DNA of 64,000 nt from Rhodosalinus halophilus (GCF_003298775.1 NZ_QNTQ01000016.1:38619-102618), one strand, 5' to 3'. Shown: positions 33,759 through 42,335, numbered from the stretch's first letter. The notes: generated by a model not told the origin, from the letters alone. Translations and numbers: made by a program.

Positions 33759-34103
33759 TCAGAGTTCCAGTGCACTGAGACAGGCCTGCGCGATGTCCCG
33801 GTCAGGGGCATCAGTACCCGGCATGGTTGCCCAACCCGCCTCCATGAGCGCGTCGCGCCTCTGGTAGGTCGAGGCTGCCCTGATCGTTGCCATCTTGTCC
33901 GCGCGCGACGGATCGGACCGAGCCATGTCGAGGCACACCGGTACCATTGAGGCGACGACATCGTCCCGGGACATCGCCATCGCTCTGTCATTCGCGGTTC
34001 CGCCGGTCACCCAGCCGCCCCAGGTAAAACCGACCACGCCGACAAGTGCCGCGCCGATCACGGCACCATAGATGCCGGGCTTGAGCCATTCGGGAGCATT
34101 CAT
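33759..34103 (-). CDS. Conserved membrane-anchored hypothetical protein
   Basis: 114 residues. One hydrophobic segment with Gly/Ala-rich character (about 9-34, GIYGAVIGAALVGVVGFTWG) is followed by a hydrophilic, presumably periplasmic, domain with two cysteines (Cys57 and Cys108 approximately). The type WLKPGIYGAVIGA-x-FTWGGWVTGGTA recurs in alphaproteobacterial hypothetical proteins. Its ATG overlaps the stop of the preceding gene (ATGA). Function unknown. Confidence 0.75.
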   Translation of the reverse strand: MNAPEWLKPGIYGAVIGAALVGVVGFTWGGWVTGGTANDRAMAMSRDDVVASMVPVCLDMARSDPSRADKMATIRAASTYQRRDALMEAGWATMPGTDAPDRDIAQACLSALEL

Positions 34104-34414
34104 TTCAAGTCCTCCTGCGGAGAAAGCGCCGCCTCGCTGTGATTGTTTTTCTCAGTCGCGCCCCGATCCCGGCTCAGCGCCTCTTTCAGGTCGCTGTCGG
34201 AAATCGCCCGCAACTCGGTCCGTCCCGCATGACCGCCCCTTCCGCGCACCGTCATGTAGGTCGCCGTCCGGCGATACGCCTCAAAGCTCAGCCCCTGAAG
34301 AAGCTCCTCTTCGACAAGAACCTCGTAGTCGCCCGCGGGCAAATCTCCCGGGTATCCCGGCAAGCTGAACGGGTTCAAAAACGTCACCGTCGATCTGGTC
34401 GACCGCATGTTCAT
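34100..34414 (-). CDS. Hypothetical protein, FLxPFxLP family (paralogue of 29733)
   Basis: 104 residues. STVTFLNPFSLPGYPGDLPA then GDYEVLVEEELLQGLSFEAY matches the first 50 residues of the protein at 29733. It lacks that protein's long tail. GGAG lies about eleven bases before the ATG, and it is ATGA-coupled to the membrane protein at 33759. A small beta-rich fold is plausible from the alternating pattern; function unknown. Confidence 0.72.
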   Translation of the reverse strand: MNMRSTRSTVTFLNPFSLPGYPGDLPAGDYEVLVEEELLQGLSFEAYRRTATYMTVRGRGGHAGRTELRAISDSDLKEALSRDRGATEKNNHSEAALSPQEDLK

Positions 34415-34460
34415 CTCTGGTCTCCGCTATGTTGGCAGATCCGTCGCTCACCACTGTTGA

Positions 34461-34482
34461 CGGCCCCTCGGAGTCGGGGCCG
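34461..34482. other. GC-rich hairpin in the 34415-34685 intergenic gap
   Basis: CGGCCCC-TCGGAGTC-GGGGCCG forms a 7-bp stem with an 8-nt loop and no T-run. It lies between divergent genes and its role is unclear. Nothing else is recognisable in this 271-bp gap apart from the ribosome-binding site of the next gene. Confidence 0.4.
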
Positions 34483-34685
34483 ACCAGTCGAACGATTGAG
34501 TGTCTTGTACCTCGGGATCGTTCGGCTGGCGCTGACGCATGTTAGTCCCGGGCACCGAACCGACTGCGAACTTCCTGAGGGCAGTCGCCCGCACTGATCT
34601 GCGTAAGGGCGGCGAGACCGACCTGCGCGTATCCTCTGGGAAACAGGGATGATCTGCATTCCTGCAACCCTTGAAAGGATTGGCG

Positions 34686-35111
34686 ATGGCCGACCCCAAT
34701 GTTCTCAACCCGCACCCGCCCGAGTTCGATCGGTTTCTCCATGCCTCCGTCGGCGAGGACCGGAACGGCTATGCCGTGACTGTCCTCTCCACGCTCGCAC
34801 GGCTTGGCCTCGATCCATGGAAGGAAACCGCTGAACTGGTCACGCTCGGGCGCGACGCCGCGCGGGCACGATTGGGAACGCTGCTTGCCCGATTTCGGGA
34901 CGTTCCTGCGCTCGCCAGCGATTACGGTAAGGTCGCACGAGACTTGAGCCAGCTGCTCCCCGAAGACCGGGCGTCAGGTAGTCTGAAGCGAGCCGCCTCG
35001 ACGGTGGCCGGCGGCCGGCCGGGCACAAGCGGAGCGATCTGGGCGGTGCTCGCGATCGTTTTTGTGCTGTTTCAGATGTTCATGGTTGGCGGGTCGGGGA
35101 CAGGCGAATGA
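34686..35111 (+). CDS. Hypothetical protein with C-terminal membrane segment
   Basis: 141 residues from ATG 34686, preceded by GAAAGGAT. The soluble N-terminal part (1-110) is acidic and helical (HPPEFDRFLHASVGEDRNGY, LSTLARLGLDPW). A single hydrophobic segment near the end (about 117-133, AIWAVLAIVFVLFQMFM) would make it a tail-anchored membrane protein. It is ATGA-coupled to the SnoaL-like gene. Function unknown. Confidence 0.75.
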   Translation: MADPNVLNPHPPEFDRFLHASVGEDRNGYAVTVLSTLARLGLDPWKETAELVTLGRDAARARLGTLLARFRDVPALASDYGKVARDLSQLLPEDRASGSLKRAASTVAGGRPGTSGAIWAVLAIVFVLFQMFMVGGSGTGE

Positions 35112-35521
35112 CCGTATCAACCGCGACCGCGGGGAAACCGGCACATGCGGCACACAAGTCCGGGACGCTATCGCCTCGCGAACAGGGCGTTCTCTGGGAC
35201 ATGGAAGAGCACTTCTGGACCAGTGGCGCCGACAACGCGCGGGCAACGACTGCGACCAACGCCGTCATGGTCTTCCCCTATCCGCCCGGGATCCTCCAGG
35301 GCGACCAAATCTGGACCCATCTTCAACAGAGAACCGGCTGGCGGTCCGTCTCGATGGCCGAGCGGCGCGTCACCCGGTGTGGTGATATCGCCATTCTCAC
35401 CTATCGCGTCTCGGCAGAAAAACCCGATGTGCCGATCTACAAGGCCCTCTGTGCCTCTACCTACCTCAACGATGACGACAGATGGCTGAGGATTTCCCAT
35501 CAGCAAACTTCGGTGAATTGA
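35108..35521 (+). CDS. SnoaL/NTF2-like (DUF4440-type) protein
   Basis: 137 residues. The order of a helix with EHFWTSGA (about 34-41), a central MVFPYPPGILQGDQIW stretch and C-terminal strands ending CASTYLNDDDRWLRISHQQT is that of NTF2/SnoaL-like folds, where a cone-shaped barrel binds a small ligand. It overlaps the upstream tail-anchored protein gene by ATGA, so the two are translated together. Ligand and function unknown. Confidence 0.72.
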   Translation: MTVSTATAGKPAHAAHKSGTLSPREQGVLWDMEEHFWTSGADNARATTATNAVMVFPYPPGILQGDQIWTHLQQRTGWRSVSMAERRVTRCGDIAILTYRVSAEKPDVPIYKALCASTYLNDDDRWLRISHQQTSVN

Positions 35522-35607
35522 GATGCGCATGGGCAACCGACCTGCCGCAGGCATCGGGGCTAACCTGTGTCAGTGCGGCGGGGCTCCGACATCGGCTAGA
35601 CAAGGGA

Positions 35608-35706
35608 TGCCACCCGAACATTTGGTGGCAGCGTAGATTTCCGAGTACCTGAGAAGCGTGTGGGCGTGCCGTTCCCCGAAAAGGTCGGCATGTCGGCACG
35701 CTTCTT
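35608..35706 (+). promoter_or_regulatory. Structured leader region before the small Lys/Ala-rich gene
   Basis: A first hairpin TGCCACC-N9-GGTGGCA (35608-35630) is followed by a larger stem AGAAGCGTG (35652-35660) with CACGCTTCT (35697-35705), enclosing TGCCG (35667-35671) with CGGCA (35686-35690). The ribosome-binding site AGAAAGG at 35722 follows. It could be a terminator plus a regulatory leader or small RNA; no known riboswitch is recognised. Confidence 0.45.
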
Positions 35707-35737
35707 ATTCTCGGAGCGTCCAGAAAGGACACATCCA

Positions 35738-35926
35738 ATGACTCCCGAACAAAACAAGACCGCCGACAAGATGAAATCCGTCAAGGCCGCGTGGGACAAG
35801 GCGCCCTCCGGCCCGAAGAAAGACGCGGCGCTGAAGCATTACCAGGCAGCCGAGAAGGCGCATACGGCGAAGAACGACGCCGAGACCAACAAGGAACTCG
35901 ATGCGGCGACCCACGCCCTCGCGTGA
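35738..35926 (+). CDS. Small Lys/Ala-rich hypothetical protein
   Basis: 62 residues, very rich in Ala, Lys, Asp and Thr (MTPEQNKTADKMKSVKAAWD, then GPKKDAALKHYQAAEKAH). It has a good ribosome-binding site (AGAAAGG, 9 bases upstream). The composition suggests a single amphipathic helical hairpin, similar to small stress-response proteins of alphaproteobacteria. It ends just before a bidirectional terminator. Confidence 0.72.
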   Translation: MTPEQNKTADKMKSVKAAWDKAPSGPKKDAALKHYQAAEKAHTAKNDAETNKELDAATHALA

Positions 35927-35951
35927 CTTCCGGCGTCTAACGTGATCACCG

Positions 35952-35982
35952 GGGCCGCCTGCCGAGCAAGAGAGGGCGGCCC
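35952..35982. terminator. Bidirectional terminator hairpin
   Basis: GGGCCGCC (35952-35959) pairs perfectly with GGCGGCCC (35975-35982) around a 15-nt loop, between convergent stop codons at 35926 and 35984. The T-run is poor (GTCATTT), so termination may rely on Rho. Confidence 0.6.
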
Positions 35983-35983
35983 G

Positions 35984-36718
35984 TCATTTCAGGAGCGGCC
36001 CGGTCTGGTCCAGATACGCCGGATCGAATTCGGCAACGTCCACCAGTCCGCCATAGTCGTGAAACGTCACGCGGCCGTCCCGGAAGGTCACCAGATCGCT
36101 CTCGCGAAGCTGTCGCAAGACGCGGTTCACGTGTACGGCACTCAGTCCTAGAGCATCCGCCAGGTGATACTGCGTCAGCGGGCAGTCGTATCCCTTCTTG
36201 CTGCCCATACCCACCAACGCCAGCCTCGACCCCAGCTCTAGCAGGAAATGTGCCATGCGCGCATCGGCGTCCCGCCGGCCGATCCCGACGAGATGCTCCA
36301 CGACCATCGCTTCGTCCCTTGACGCTGCCCAGAGGATGGCGGTCGCGAGGCGGGGCGTCTGCGCGAACGCATCGAGTAGATCGCTCGTCAGCACTTCCGC
36401 AGCCTCGATGTTCACGATGGGTTCGAAACTATGATCCGACGTGCGCAAAAGAACGCTCCGCAACCCCAGAAAATCCCCCGGTATCTGAAAATCGACGATC
36501 TGACGCGTCCCGTCCGCCTGGATCTTGTAGGAACAGACCCAGCCCGACGACAGGATGTAAGCGGCTTGATCGGACTGTCCCTGATGCACCATGTCCCGTC
36601 CGGCGACGAACGTTCGCCGGCGCCGGTGCAGACGATCGAGCACGCCCAACTCGGCTTCCGACAATGCGACGAACGCGGAAAGCTTGCGGATCAGCGGACT
36701 GTGCGCCTCGACGGTCAT
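35984..36718 (-). CDS. Crp/Fnr family transcriptional regulator, copy 2
   Basis: 244 residues. The cNMP-like barrel (about 15-130, SDQAAYILSSGWVCSYKIQA and QIPGDFLGLRSVL) and the HTH (LTQYHLADALGLSAVHVNRV, about 183-202) are intact. FNR-type iron-sulfur cysteines are absent. The sequence is distant from copy 1 and resembles the Crp/Fnr regulators common in alphaproteobacterial stress regions. It is divergent from the 76-residue gene at 36886. Effector unknown. Confidence 0.87.
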   Translation of the reverse strand: MTVEAHSPLIRKLSAFVALSEAELGVLDRLHRRRRTFVAGRDMVHQGQSDQAAYILSSGWVCSYKIQADGTRQIVDFQIPGDFLGLRSVLLRTSDHSFEPIVNIEAAEVLTSDLLDAFAQTPRLATAILWAASRDEAMVVEHLVGIGRRDADARMAHFLLELGSRLALVGMGSKKGYDCPLTQYHLADALGLSAVHVNRVLRQLRESDLVTFRDGRVTFHDYGGLVDVAEFDPAYLDQTGPLLK

Positions 36719-36885
36719 GCGCTCCCTCGATGGCTGGGTGGGTCAGGGTTGATTCATTAGCGAAAACTTCTGGCCCAGCCACTGCTTCAGATCAGTCCAT
36801 GCTAGCACATTTCCTGCGACAAAGGTGCGGATCATCCCGGCGAGCGACGCTCCTGCACGCCAGTTCACAGCGAGGAACGCCCACG

Positions 36886-37116
36886 ATGCCAGACCAGAAC
36901 GATCACGCCGGCCTGGCGGCCTTGTCGATCTGCGAAGCGCTTCTGCTGGCGATGAACGACCACAAGCTGCTGCCAGAGCACGAGATCATCGGGGTTCTCC
37001 GCGATGCCGCGACAACCCACGAGAACGTCACCGGCCCGGAGGCAGAAATGCATCAGGCGGTTGCGGCTCTGATCAACGGGATCATCGCCGGGGGAAACTC
37101 CGTGCGCAGGCCGTGA
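36886..37116 (+). CDS. Small conserved-looking hypothetical protein
   Basis: 76 residues, helical: LAALSICEALLLAMNDHKLL (10-29), then EIIGVLRDAATTHEN. GAGGAACG stands upstream of the ATG at a normal distance. Similar short proteins of this LAALSICE type occur as hypotheticals in alphaproteobacteria. It is divergent from the Crp/Fnr copy 2. Function unknown. Confidence 0.75.
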   Translation: MPDQNDHAGLAALSICEALLLAMNDHKLLPEHEIIGVLRDAATTHENVTGPEAEMHQAVAALINGIIAGGNSVRRP

Positions 37117-37325
37117 CCCCAACACGCCTCACCTAGAAGGACCATGGATTGCCTTTTCGATCTGCTTCCGCATTGCCCCGCCTGCCGCTTCAATCGCCCG
37201 ACGATCACGGCATGCTTCGCGGCAGCGACGGGCGTGATGGCAATGTGCGATCAGACCGTTGCGATTACGAACGAGGTCCGAGCGCGTTGCCGGGTCAAGC
37301 CCTGCGGCCACAGGGTACATCCGAG

Positions 37326-38384
37326 GTGGCCCCACCCGATGCGGGCAACTCGTCCGGTGTAGCTGTTCCCGCGCAGGACAGCACGCACCTACGCGCGTCG
37401 GACTGGACGAGGACGCTGGCGAGATATCGCCAGCCGCGGCCCTCCCGAAGCGTTTTCGAGCTTGCCGTCACATTCATCCCCTTCGTCGCGATCTGGGCAG
37501 TGGCCTGGTGGATGCTGTCGATCAGCGCCATATTGTCACTGGTCCTTGCGTTGGCGAACGCGGCCTTCCTCGTCCGACTGTTCATGATCCAGCACGATTG
37601 CGGGCATGGATCTCTGTTCCGCGACCGGTGGCTCTGCGACTGGATCGGCCGGGGGATCGGCGTCCTCACTCTCACACCCTACGACGTCTGGCGCCGGACC
37701 CACGCGATCCACCATGCCTCGACCGGCAATCTCGACCGCAGGGGCGTCGGAGACATCCCGACCTTGACGGTGAGTGAATATCGGCAGAAGCGATGGCTCG
37801 GCCGGGCACTCTACCGCCTGCTTCGCAATCCGGTCTTTCTGTTCGGGGTGGTGCCGTTCTATACCTTTTTCCTGCAGAACCGGCTGCCCGTTCACTTGAT
37901 GAGCTCCGGCGGGCACTACTGGCTGAGCGCGATGGCGACGAATGCCGCCATTGGCCTCGTCCTCGGCGTAATCGTCTGGCTGGGCGGCTGGGACGTGCTT
38001 CTGTTCGTGTTCCTGCCCACGATGCTCCTGGCTGCGATAGCCGGCATGTGGTTCTTTTACGTCCAGCACCAGTTCGAGGAGACCAGCTGGCAGCACGAGG
38101 ACGACTGGAACGTGCAGGAGGCGGCCCTTCACGGCAGTTCGCACTACGACCTTCCCGGCATCCTACGCTGGATCACCGGCAATATCGGTGTCCACCACGT
38201 CCATCATCTGGCCAGCCGGATCCCGTTCTACCGCTTGCCCGAGGTTATCGCGGATCACACGACCCTCGCAGGGACGAGCCGGATCATGCTGTGGGAGAGC
38301 TTCCGCTGCGCAAGGCTGCACCTTTGGGACGAGAAGCACCGGCGACTTCTTTCATTCGCGGAGGCCAGGACGCTTGCTGCCTGA
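37326..38384 (+). CDS. Fatty-acid desaturase, membrane di-iron type
   Basis: About 352 residues if it starts at GTG 37326. Three histidine boxes are present: HDCGH (90-94), HAIHH (126-130) and HHVHH (290-294), which ligate the di-iron centre. Four hydrophobic stretches (about 45-85, 165-182, 203-240) match the delta-9/delta-12 acyl-lipid desaturase topology. The open frame extends upstream to 37149 but residues there look non-coding, so the true start is uncertain. It introduces a double bond in membrane acyl chains, presumably a membrane-fluidity response. Regioselectivity unknown. Confidence 0.83.
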   Translation: MAPPDAGNSSGVAVPAQDSTHLRASDWTRTLARYRQPRPSRSVFELAVTFIPFVAIWAVAWWMLSISAILSLVLALANAAFLVRLFMIQHDCGHGSLFRDRWLCDWIGRGIGVLTLTPYDVWRRTHAIHHASTGNLDRRGVGDIPTLTVSEYRQKRWLGRALYRLLRNPVFLFGVVPFYTFFLQNRLPVHLMSSGGHYWLSAMATNAAIGLVLGVIVWLGGWDVLLFVFLPTMLLAAIAGMWFFYVQHQFEETSWQHEDDWNVQEAALHGSSHYDLPGILRWITGNIGVHHVHHLASRIPFYRLPEVIADHTTLAGTSRIMLWESFRCARLHLWDEKHRRLLSFAEARTLAA

Positions 38385-38488
38385 GCCGTCCGGGACGCGG
38401 CTGAGGCGCCGGCGACTGCGTCTCGTGGTCAGCGCATCTGAGTTGCGATGACAAAGACTGTGTCGACCCGAAAAGGTATGCTTCTCCC

Positions 38489-39844
38489 GTGATTGATACT
38501 CATCAAGGCCTGCCCCACGAGGCAGCAGACAGCATAACGAAACCCTTCGCACGCTTCCTGAAGATCGAAGCGGCAGCTGGTGGGCTCCTGCTCTTGGCTG
38601 TACTGCTGGCTTTGGGGCTGGCCAACTCACCTTGGCAAGAAGGCTTTCTGAGCTTCTGGGAGACCCCCATCGGTCTCACATTCGGCTCGTTGGATTTCAC
38701 CCGCTCTCTGCGGCACTGGATCAACGACGGTCTGATGACCCTTTTCTTCTTCGTGCTTTCTCTGGAACTCAAGCGCGAGTTGGTTCTGGGCGAATTGCGA
38801 AACCCTCGACAGGCCGCCCTGCCGTTCGCAGGCGCCTTGGGTGGCATGGTCGTGCCAGTCTCTCTCTATCTTGTGTTGATGTCCGGGCAACCTGGCATGC
38901 ACGGCTGGGGAACCGTGATGGCGACCGATACGGCCTTCGTGATCGGGTGCCTCGCGCTCTTCGGAAGCCGGATCCCGCTCACCTTGCGATTGTTCCTGCT
39001 GTCTCTGGCCATCTTTGATGACGTCGGTGCAATCCTCGTGGTCGCCTTCGGTTACGGTGAGGCGTTGAACTGGTCGGCTCTCGGATTGGGCTTTCTGGGG
39101 ATCTGTATCGTCGCAGGCGCGTCGCGCCTCGGGATCAGAAGTGTACCGGTCTATTTCCTTCTGGGAGCGGCAGTCTGGTTATGCTTCGATGCTTCCGGCG
39201 TCCACGCGACCATTGCAGGTGTCATTCTGGGCCTGATGACGCCAACGCGCATATGGGTGAGCGATGCCCGCCTGCGTGCAATCCTTGGGCGGGTACTCGC
39301 CGTTCCGGCCGGCGATCGTCGACAAGGAGATGCCGCAAGCCACCGCGACCTGCGTCAAGCCGGCAGAGCGGTCACTGAGTCGCTCTCACCAGTCGAACGG
39401 CTCGAGATGATGCTGCACCCCTGGGTCGGCTTTGCAATCATGCCGATCTTCGCACTGGCAAATGCCGGCATCACGGTTGAGGGTGTCGATTTCGCACAAT
39501 CGATCTCGCTTGCGATCATTGTCGGCCTGGTGTTGGGAAAACCGATCGGTGTCTTCGGGTTCAGCTGGATTGCTGTCCGATCCGGCCTAGCGCTACTTGC
39601 GCCGGGTTTGACGTGGCCGTTCGTTCTGGCCGGCTCGTTTCTGACGGGGATCGGTTTCACGATGTCGCTGTTCATCGCCGGACTCGCATTCGACAGTCCC
39701 GTCCTGAATGCGGCGAAGTTGGGCATTCTCGCAGGATCAGCTATCTCTGCGGCAATTGGCATCCTCATGCTGCTACTTCTTACGCTTCTCGTAGCCCGAG
39801 CAGGAAGCGCCACGGCAGCTGGGCATAAAGTTCAGAAGATCTAG
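38489..39844 (+). CDS. nhaA: Na+/H+ antiporter NhaA
   Basis: 451 residues starting at GTG 38489, with AAAAGG upstream. Eleven to twelve hydrophobic segments include ATDTAFVIGCLALFG and the ion-site aspartates in LAIFDDVGAILVVAFGYG (the Asp163/Asp164 pair of E. coli NhaA). The C-terminal LTGIGFTMSLFIAGLAF matches the family signature. It exchanges two protons for one sodium at alkaline pH. It is convergent with the SLC13-type permease; the two stop codons share CTAG at 39841-39844. Confidence 0.93.
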   Translation: MIDTHQGLPHEAADSITKPFARFLKIEAAAGGLLLLAVLLALGLANSPWQEGFLSFWETPIGLTFGSLDFTRSLRHWINDGLMTLFFFVLSLELKRELVLGELRNPRQAALPFAGALGGMVVPVSLYLVLMSGQPGMHGWGTVMATDTAFVIGCLALFGSRIPLTLRLFLLSLAIFDDVGAILVVAFGYGEALNWSALGLGFLGICIVAGASRLGIRSVPVYFLLGAAVWLCFDASGVHATIAGVILGLMTPTRIWVSDARLRAILGRVLAVPAGDRRQGDAASHRDLRQAGRAVTESLSPVERLEMMLHPWVGFAIMPIFALANAGITVEGVDFAQSISLAIIVGLVLGKPIGVFGFSWIAVRSGLALLAPGLTWPFVLAGSFLTGIGFTMSLFIAGLAFDSPVLNAAKLGILAGSAISAAIGILMLLLLTLLVARAGSATAAGHKVQKI

Positions 39845-41625
39845 AATGGGAAGAAGATCGGGATCACCCCCACCACCGATCCGCCGACGATAATGTTCAT
39901 CGGAATACCGATTCTCAGGAAATCGCCAAATCTGTAGTTTCCTGCGCCATACACCAGTGTGTTGGTCTGATAGCCAACCGGGGTCGCAAAGCTCGCGCTT
40001 GCACCAAACATCACGGCGACGACGAACGGCCTTGGGTCGGCGCCAAGTTCTGCCGCAACACCGATCGCGAGCGGTGTAACCACGACGGCCACGGCGTTGT
40101 TGGTGACCGCCTCGGTAAGCGCCGAAGACAGTATGTAGATCACTGCGAGCGTGACAATTGGTGGAAACTCAATGAGTGCCGGAGCCAATGTCTCCACGAT
40201 CAAGCTGACAGCCCCTGTATTCTGCATACCGGTGCCGACGATCAACATGGAAAAGATCAGCACAAGGACGCTGGCGTCAATGGAGGCCCAAGCCTCATCG
40301 TTGTCGATGCACCGGAGCACGAGGATGGCAGCGACCGCGACGAGGGCAAGCACGCTTATCTCGGCGAACCCGGCAGCGGCGAGCGCCACAACCGCGAAAA
40401 GAGCGAACAGAGCAAGCGGCGCTTTCCCGCGGCGAAACGCGCGCGCCCCCGCGTCCGTGATGGCGGCAAGATCGCCCACCTCGGTCAGACGGGCAAATCC
40501 TTCAGGAGTTCCTTCCAGTAGCAGCGTGTCTGCAGGGCGCAATAGCGCGGTGGAGAGGTCGGGTCCAAGTAGTTCGCCATGTCGGTGGGCGCCGAGTACC
40601 CGCATTCCGTAACGGTGTCCCATGGCAAGCTGCGCAATTCGCACCCCGCGGCTTCGGCGCGACAGCGTCACGATTGCCTCGGCGACGATCAATTCGGGGA
40701 TGTTTTCCGTCGCTGGCCCTTGGCGCAACCCGACTTCGATCCCTGGAAGCTTCCTCAGAGTGAGCAGTTCCGATGTCGCCACCTTGGCAATGATCCTGTC
40801 GCCAGGTTCGAGTACATGTTCCCTCAAACCGTCGCGCTTTACCCCAGACCGCGCGCGGATGCCAACGATCTCAATACCTCGTCGATTGAGGGCGGCGATT
40901 TCATGAATAGGTCGACCAATGCTCGGGTAGTCCTCTCGTAGGCGTACCTCGGTCAAGAAAATCGCTCCATCGTCGTCGCCCTGTCCTGCAAGATTCTTTC
41001 GGTCCGGAAGCAGGACAGGGCCCATCAGAAGGAGCGCCACGCCCCCCGTTGCCGCGGCCACCAGGCCGACGGGCGTGATCTCGAAAATTGAAAATGGCTC
41101 CAAGCCAGACGCCTGGGACACGCCGTCAACTAGGAGGTTGGTCGACGTGCCGATCAGAGTACAAGTCCCGCCCAGGACCGCCATGTAGGATAGCGGGATC
41201 AACAGGCGCGTCGCAGCAAAGTCGAAACTCTGCGCCAAACGGATGGCCACCGGTATCAAGACAACGACGACCGGCGTGTTATTCATCAAGCCCGAGGCGA
41301 CAAGCGTCGCGATGAGAAACGCCGCTGTGCCCGCAATCGGGCGTTTTCTCGCCGCGGCGACGACCCGGTTCGCGAGTGCGTCGAGAAGCCCGGTTCGGAC
41401 CAAAGCGCCGCTGATTACGAACATCGCGGCGATCGTGAGGGGTGCAGGGTTGGCGAATGCCGCCAGAACTTCATTCGTGGGGACAAACCCGAAGATAATA
41501 AACAATGCGGCAGCCCCCGCAGCGGTTACGTCCGGCTCGAAGCGCTCGGAAATAAATGCCGCAAACAAGAGAAGAACGATTGCCAGCGCAATGTAGGGTT
41601 CATAGCCGTTGGTGAGATCGATCAA
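39841..41625 (-). CDS. SLC13/DASS-like permease with two TrkA-C domains
   Basis: About 594 residues from TTG 41625, which has GGAGG five bases upstream; ATG 41682 is in frame but poorly spaced. Two membrane blocks (about 5-190 and 385-594, LMNNTPVVVVLIPVAIRLAQ) flank a soluble centre (about 200-375) with two TrkA-C-like repeats (GRPIHEIAAL, GHRYGMRVLGAHR). This is the architecture of SLC13-type sulfate, phosphate or dicarboxylate sodium symporters. With NhaA next door, sodium coupling is plausible. Substrate unknown. Confidence 0.87.
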   Translation of the reverse strand: MIDLTNGYEPYIALAIVLLLFAAFISERFEPDVTAAGAAALFIIFGFVPTNEVLAAFANPAPLTIAAMFVISGALVRTGLLDALANRVVAAARKRPIAGTAAFLIATLVASGLMNNTPVVVVLIPVAIRLAQSFDFAATRLLIPLSYMAVLGGTCTLIGTSTNLLVDGVSQASGLEPFSIFEITPVGLVAAATGGVALLLMGPVLLPDRKNLAGQGDDDGAIFLTEVRLREDYPSIGRPIHEIAALNRRGIEIVGIRARSGVKRDGLREHVLEPGDRIIAKVATSELLTLRKLPGIEVGLRQGPATENIPELIVAEAIVTLSRRSRGVRIAQLAMGHRYGMRVLGAHRHGELLGPDLSTALLRPADTLLLEGTPEGFARLTEVGDLAAITDAGARAFRRGKAPLALFALFAVVALAAAGFAEISVLALVAVAAILVLRCIDNDEAWASIDASVLVLIFSMLIVGTGMQNTGAVSLIVETLAPALIEFPPIVTLAVIYILSSALTEAVTNNAVAVVVTPLAIGVAAELGADPRPFVVAVMFGASASFATPVGYQTNTLVYGAGNYRFGDFLRIGIPMNIIVGGSVVGVIPIFFPF

Positions 41626-41754
41626 CCCATCCTCCGGGCTATATACATTCGCCACAGATGGTCTTTCGGACGAATAATCCATCCTCTGGAGTAATCAGCG
41701 GCAGACAGATCGACCTCAATGTCCCCGACATTTAGCCGTATCGAATATGGACCA

Positions 41755-41793
41755 GCGGCGACGTAGCCGTCCGCTGCACGACAATTGCCTTGC
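41755..41793. repeat. 39-nt imperfect direct repeat of the tail-fibre gene end
   Basis: This stretch matches 43423-43461, inside the C1q-like tail-fibre gene, at 33 of 39 positions, in the same orientation, and both would encode GNxRAADGYxAA. It is likely a fragment of a second tail-fibre gene at the prophage edge. The rest of 41626-41905 shows no gene I can support. Confidence 0.5.
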
Positions 41794-41905
41794 GCGCCGA
41801 CTCTACAGCGTGTGTCGAGCACGATCAAACTATCAAAGGCCTCCCGTTCGTCTCGCCCGCGGGCTCCTAAGAGCTGCTTGTGCCACCAAAATTTTTGGCC
41901 AATTT

Positions 41906-42169
41906 TCATCTGAGGCGGCCCCCGCAGACACGAGCCTGCTCCCGCATCACGGCGTAGTCGCTCAACATCTCCGCGACCGCCGATCCCTGTGGCAGCAAGG
42001 CCAGGTCGTCGGCCGCCCGCGCCTGGAACTCCCTGCCATACTCGACCACGGGCGGGCACGTCGCGAGCCTCCCGTCCTCAGAACGAAGCGTCGCGCAGCC
42101 GCTCAGCAAGATCGTGGTGATCGCGAGGACGGCGAGCGGCCGCTTCCAGCATCCGGCGTTGGACGTCAT
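41906..42169 (-). CDS. Outer-membrane spanin lipoprotein (Rz1-like)
   Basis: 87 residues. A signal peptide with lipobox (LAVLAITTILLSGCATL, Cys near residue 25) makes it a lipoprotein; the mature part is short and hydrophilic. It starts inside the preceding gene (42078-42335) in another frame, the nested arrangement of lambda Rz/Rz1. It should disrupt the outer membrane at lysis with the i-spanin. The longer frame opening at 42331 is rejected. Confidence 0.72.
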   Translation of the reverse strand: MTSNAGCWKRPLAVLAITTILLSGCATLRSEDGRLATCPPVVEYGREFQARAADDLALLPQGSAVAEMLSDYAVMREQARVCGGRLR

Positions 42170-42335
42170 TGGCCTTCTCCATGGCTTCGATGCGTTCGAC
42201 GAGGCGTCCCGCTCGCTCCCCGGAGCGGCGCAGGGAAAGCAGGAACAGAAGGATCGAAGAGGCGGTGACGCCGTAGCGGAGCACCGTGCACGCCCATGCC
42301 GATCCGGCGAGCGTGGCGAGGAGGCCGCCAATCAC
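42078..42335 (-). CDS. Inner-membrane spanin-like protein (Rz-like)
   Basis: 85 residues. One hydrophobic segment (about 1-34) is followed by a coiled coil (SGERAGRLVERIEAMEKAND, 38-57) and a charged tail: the i-spanin layout. It is ATGA-coupled to the endolysin gene and shares 92 bp with the lipoprotein gene in a different frame. A holin role is the alternative given the small size. Confidence 0.65.
   Translation of the reverse strand: MIGGLLATLAGSAWACTVLRYGVTASSILLFLLSLRRSGERAGRLVERIEAMEKANDVQRRMLEAAARRPRDHHDLAERLRDASF

Noticed and set aside
37149..37325. An N-terminal extension of the desaturase
   Set aside because: The extra 59 residues lack desaturase similarity and look like non-coding translation.
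41622..42059. A minus-strand frame of 145 codons between the SLC13 gene and the spanins
   Set aside because: It overlaps the lipoprotein gene in another frame, and only a 13-residue stretch is meaningful (tail-fibre duplicate).
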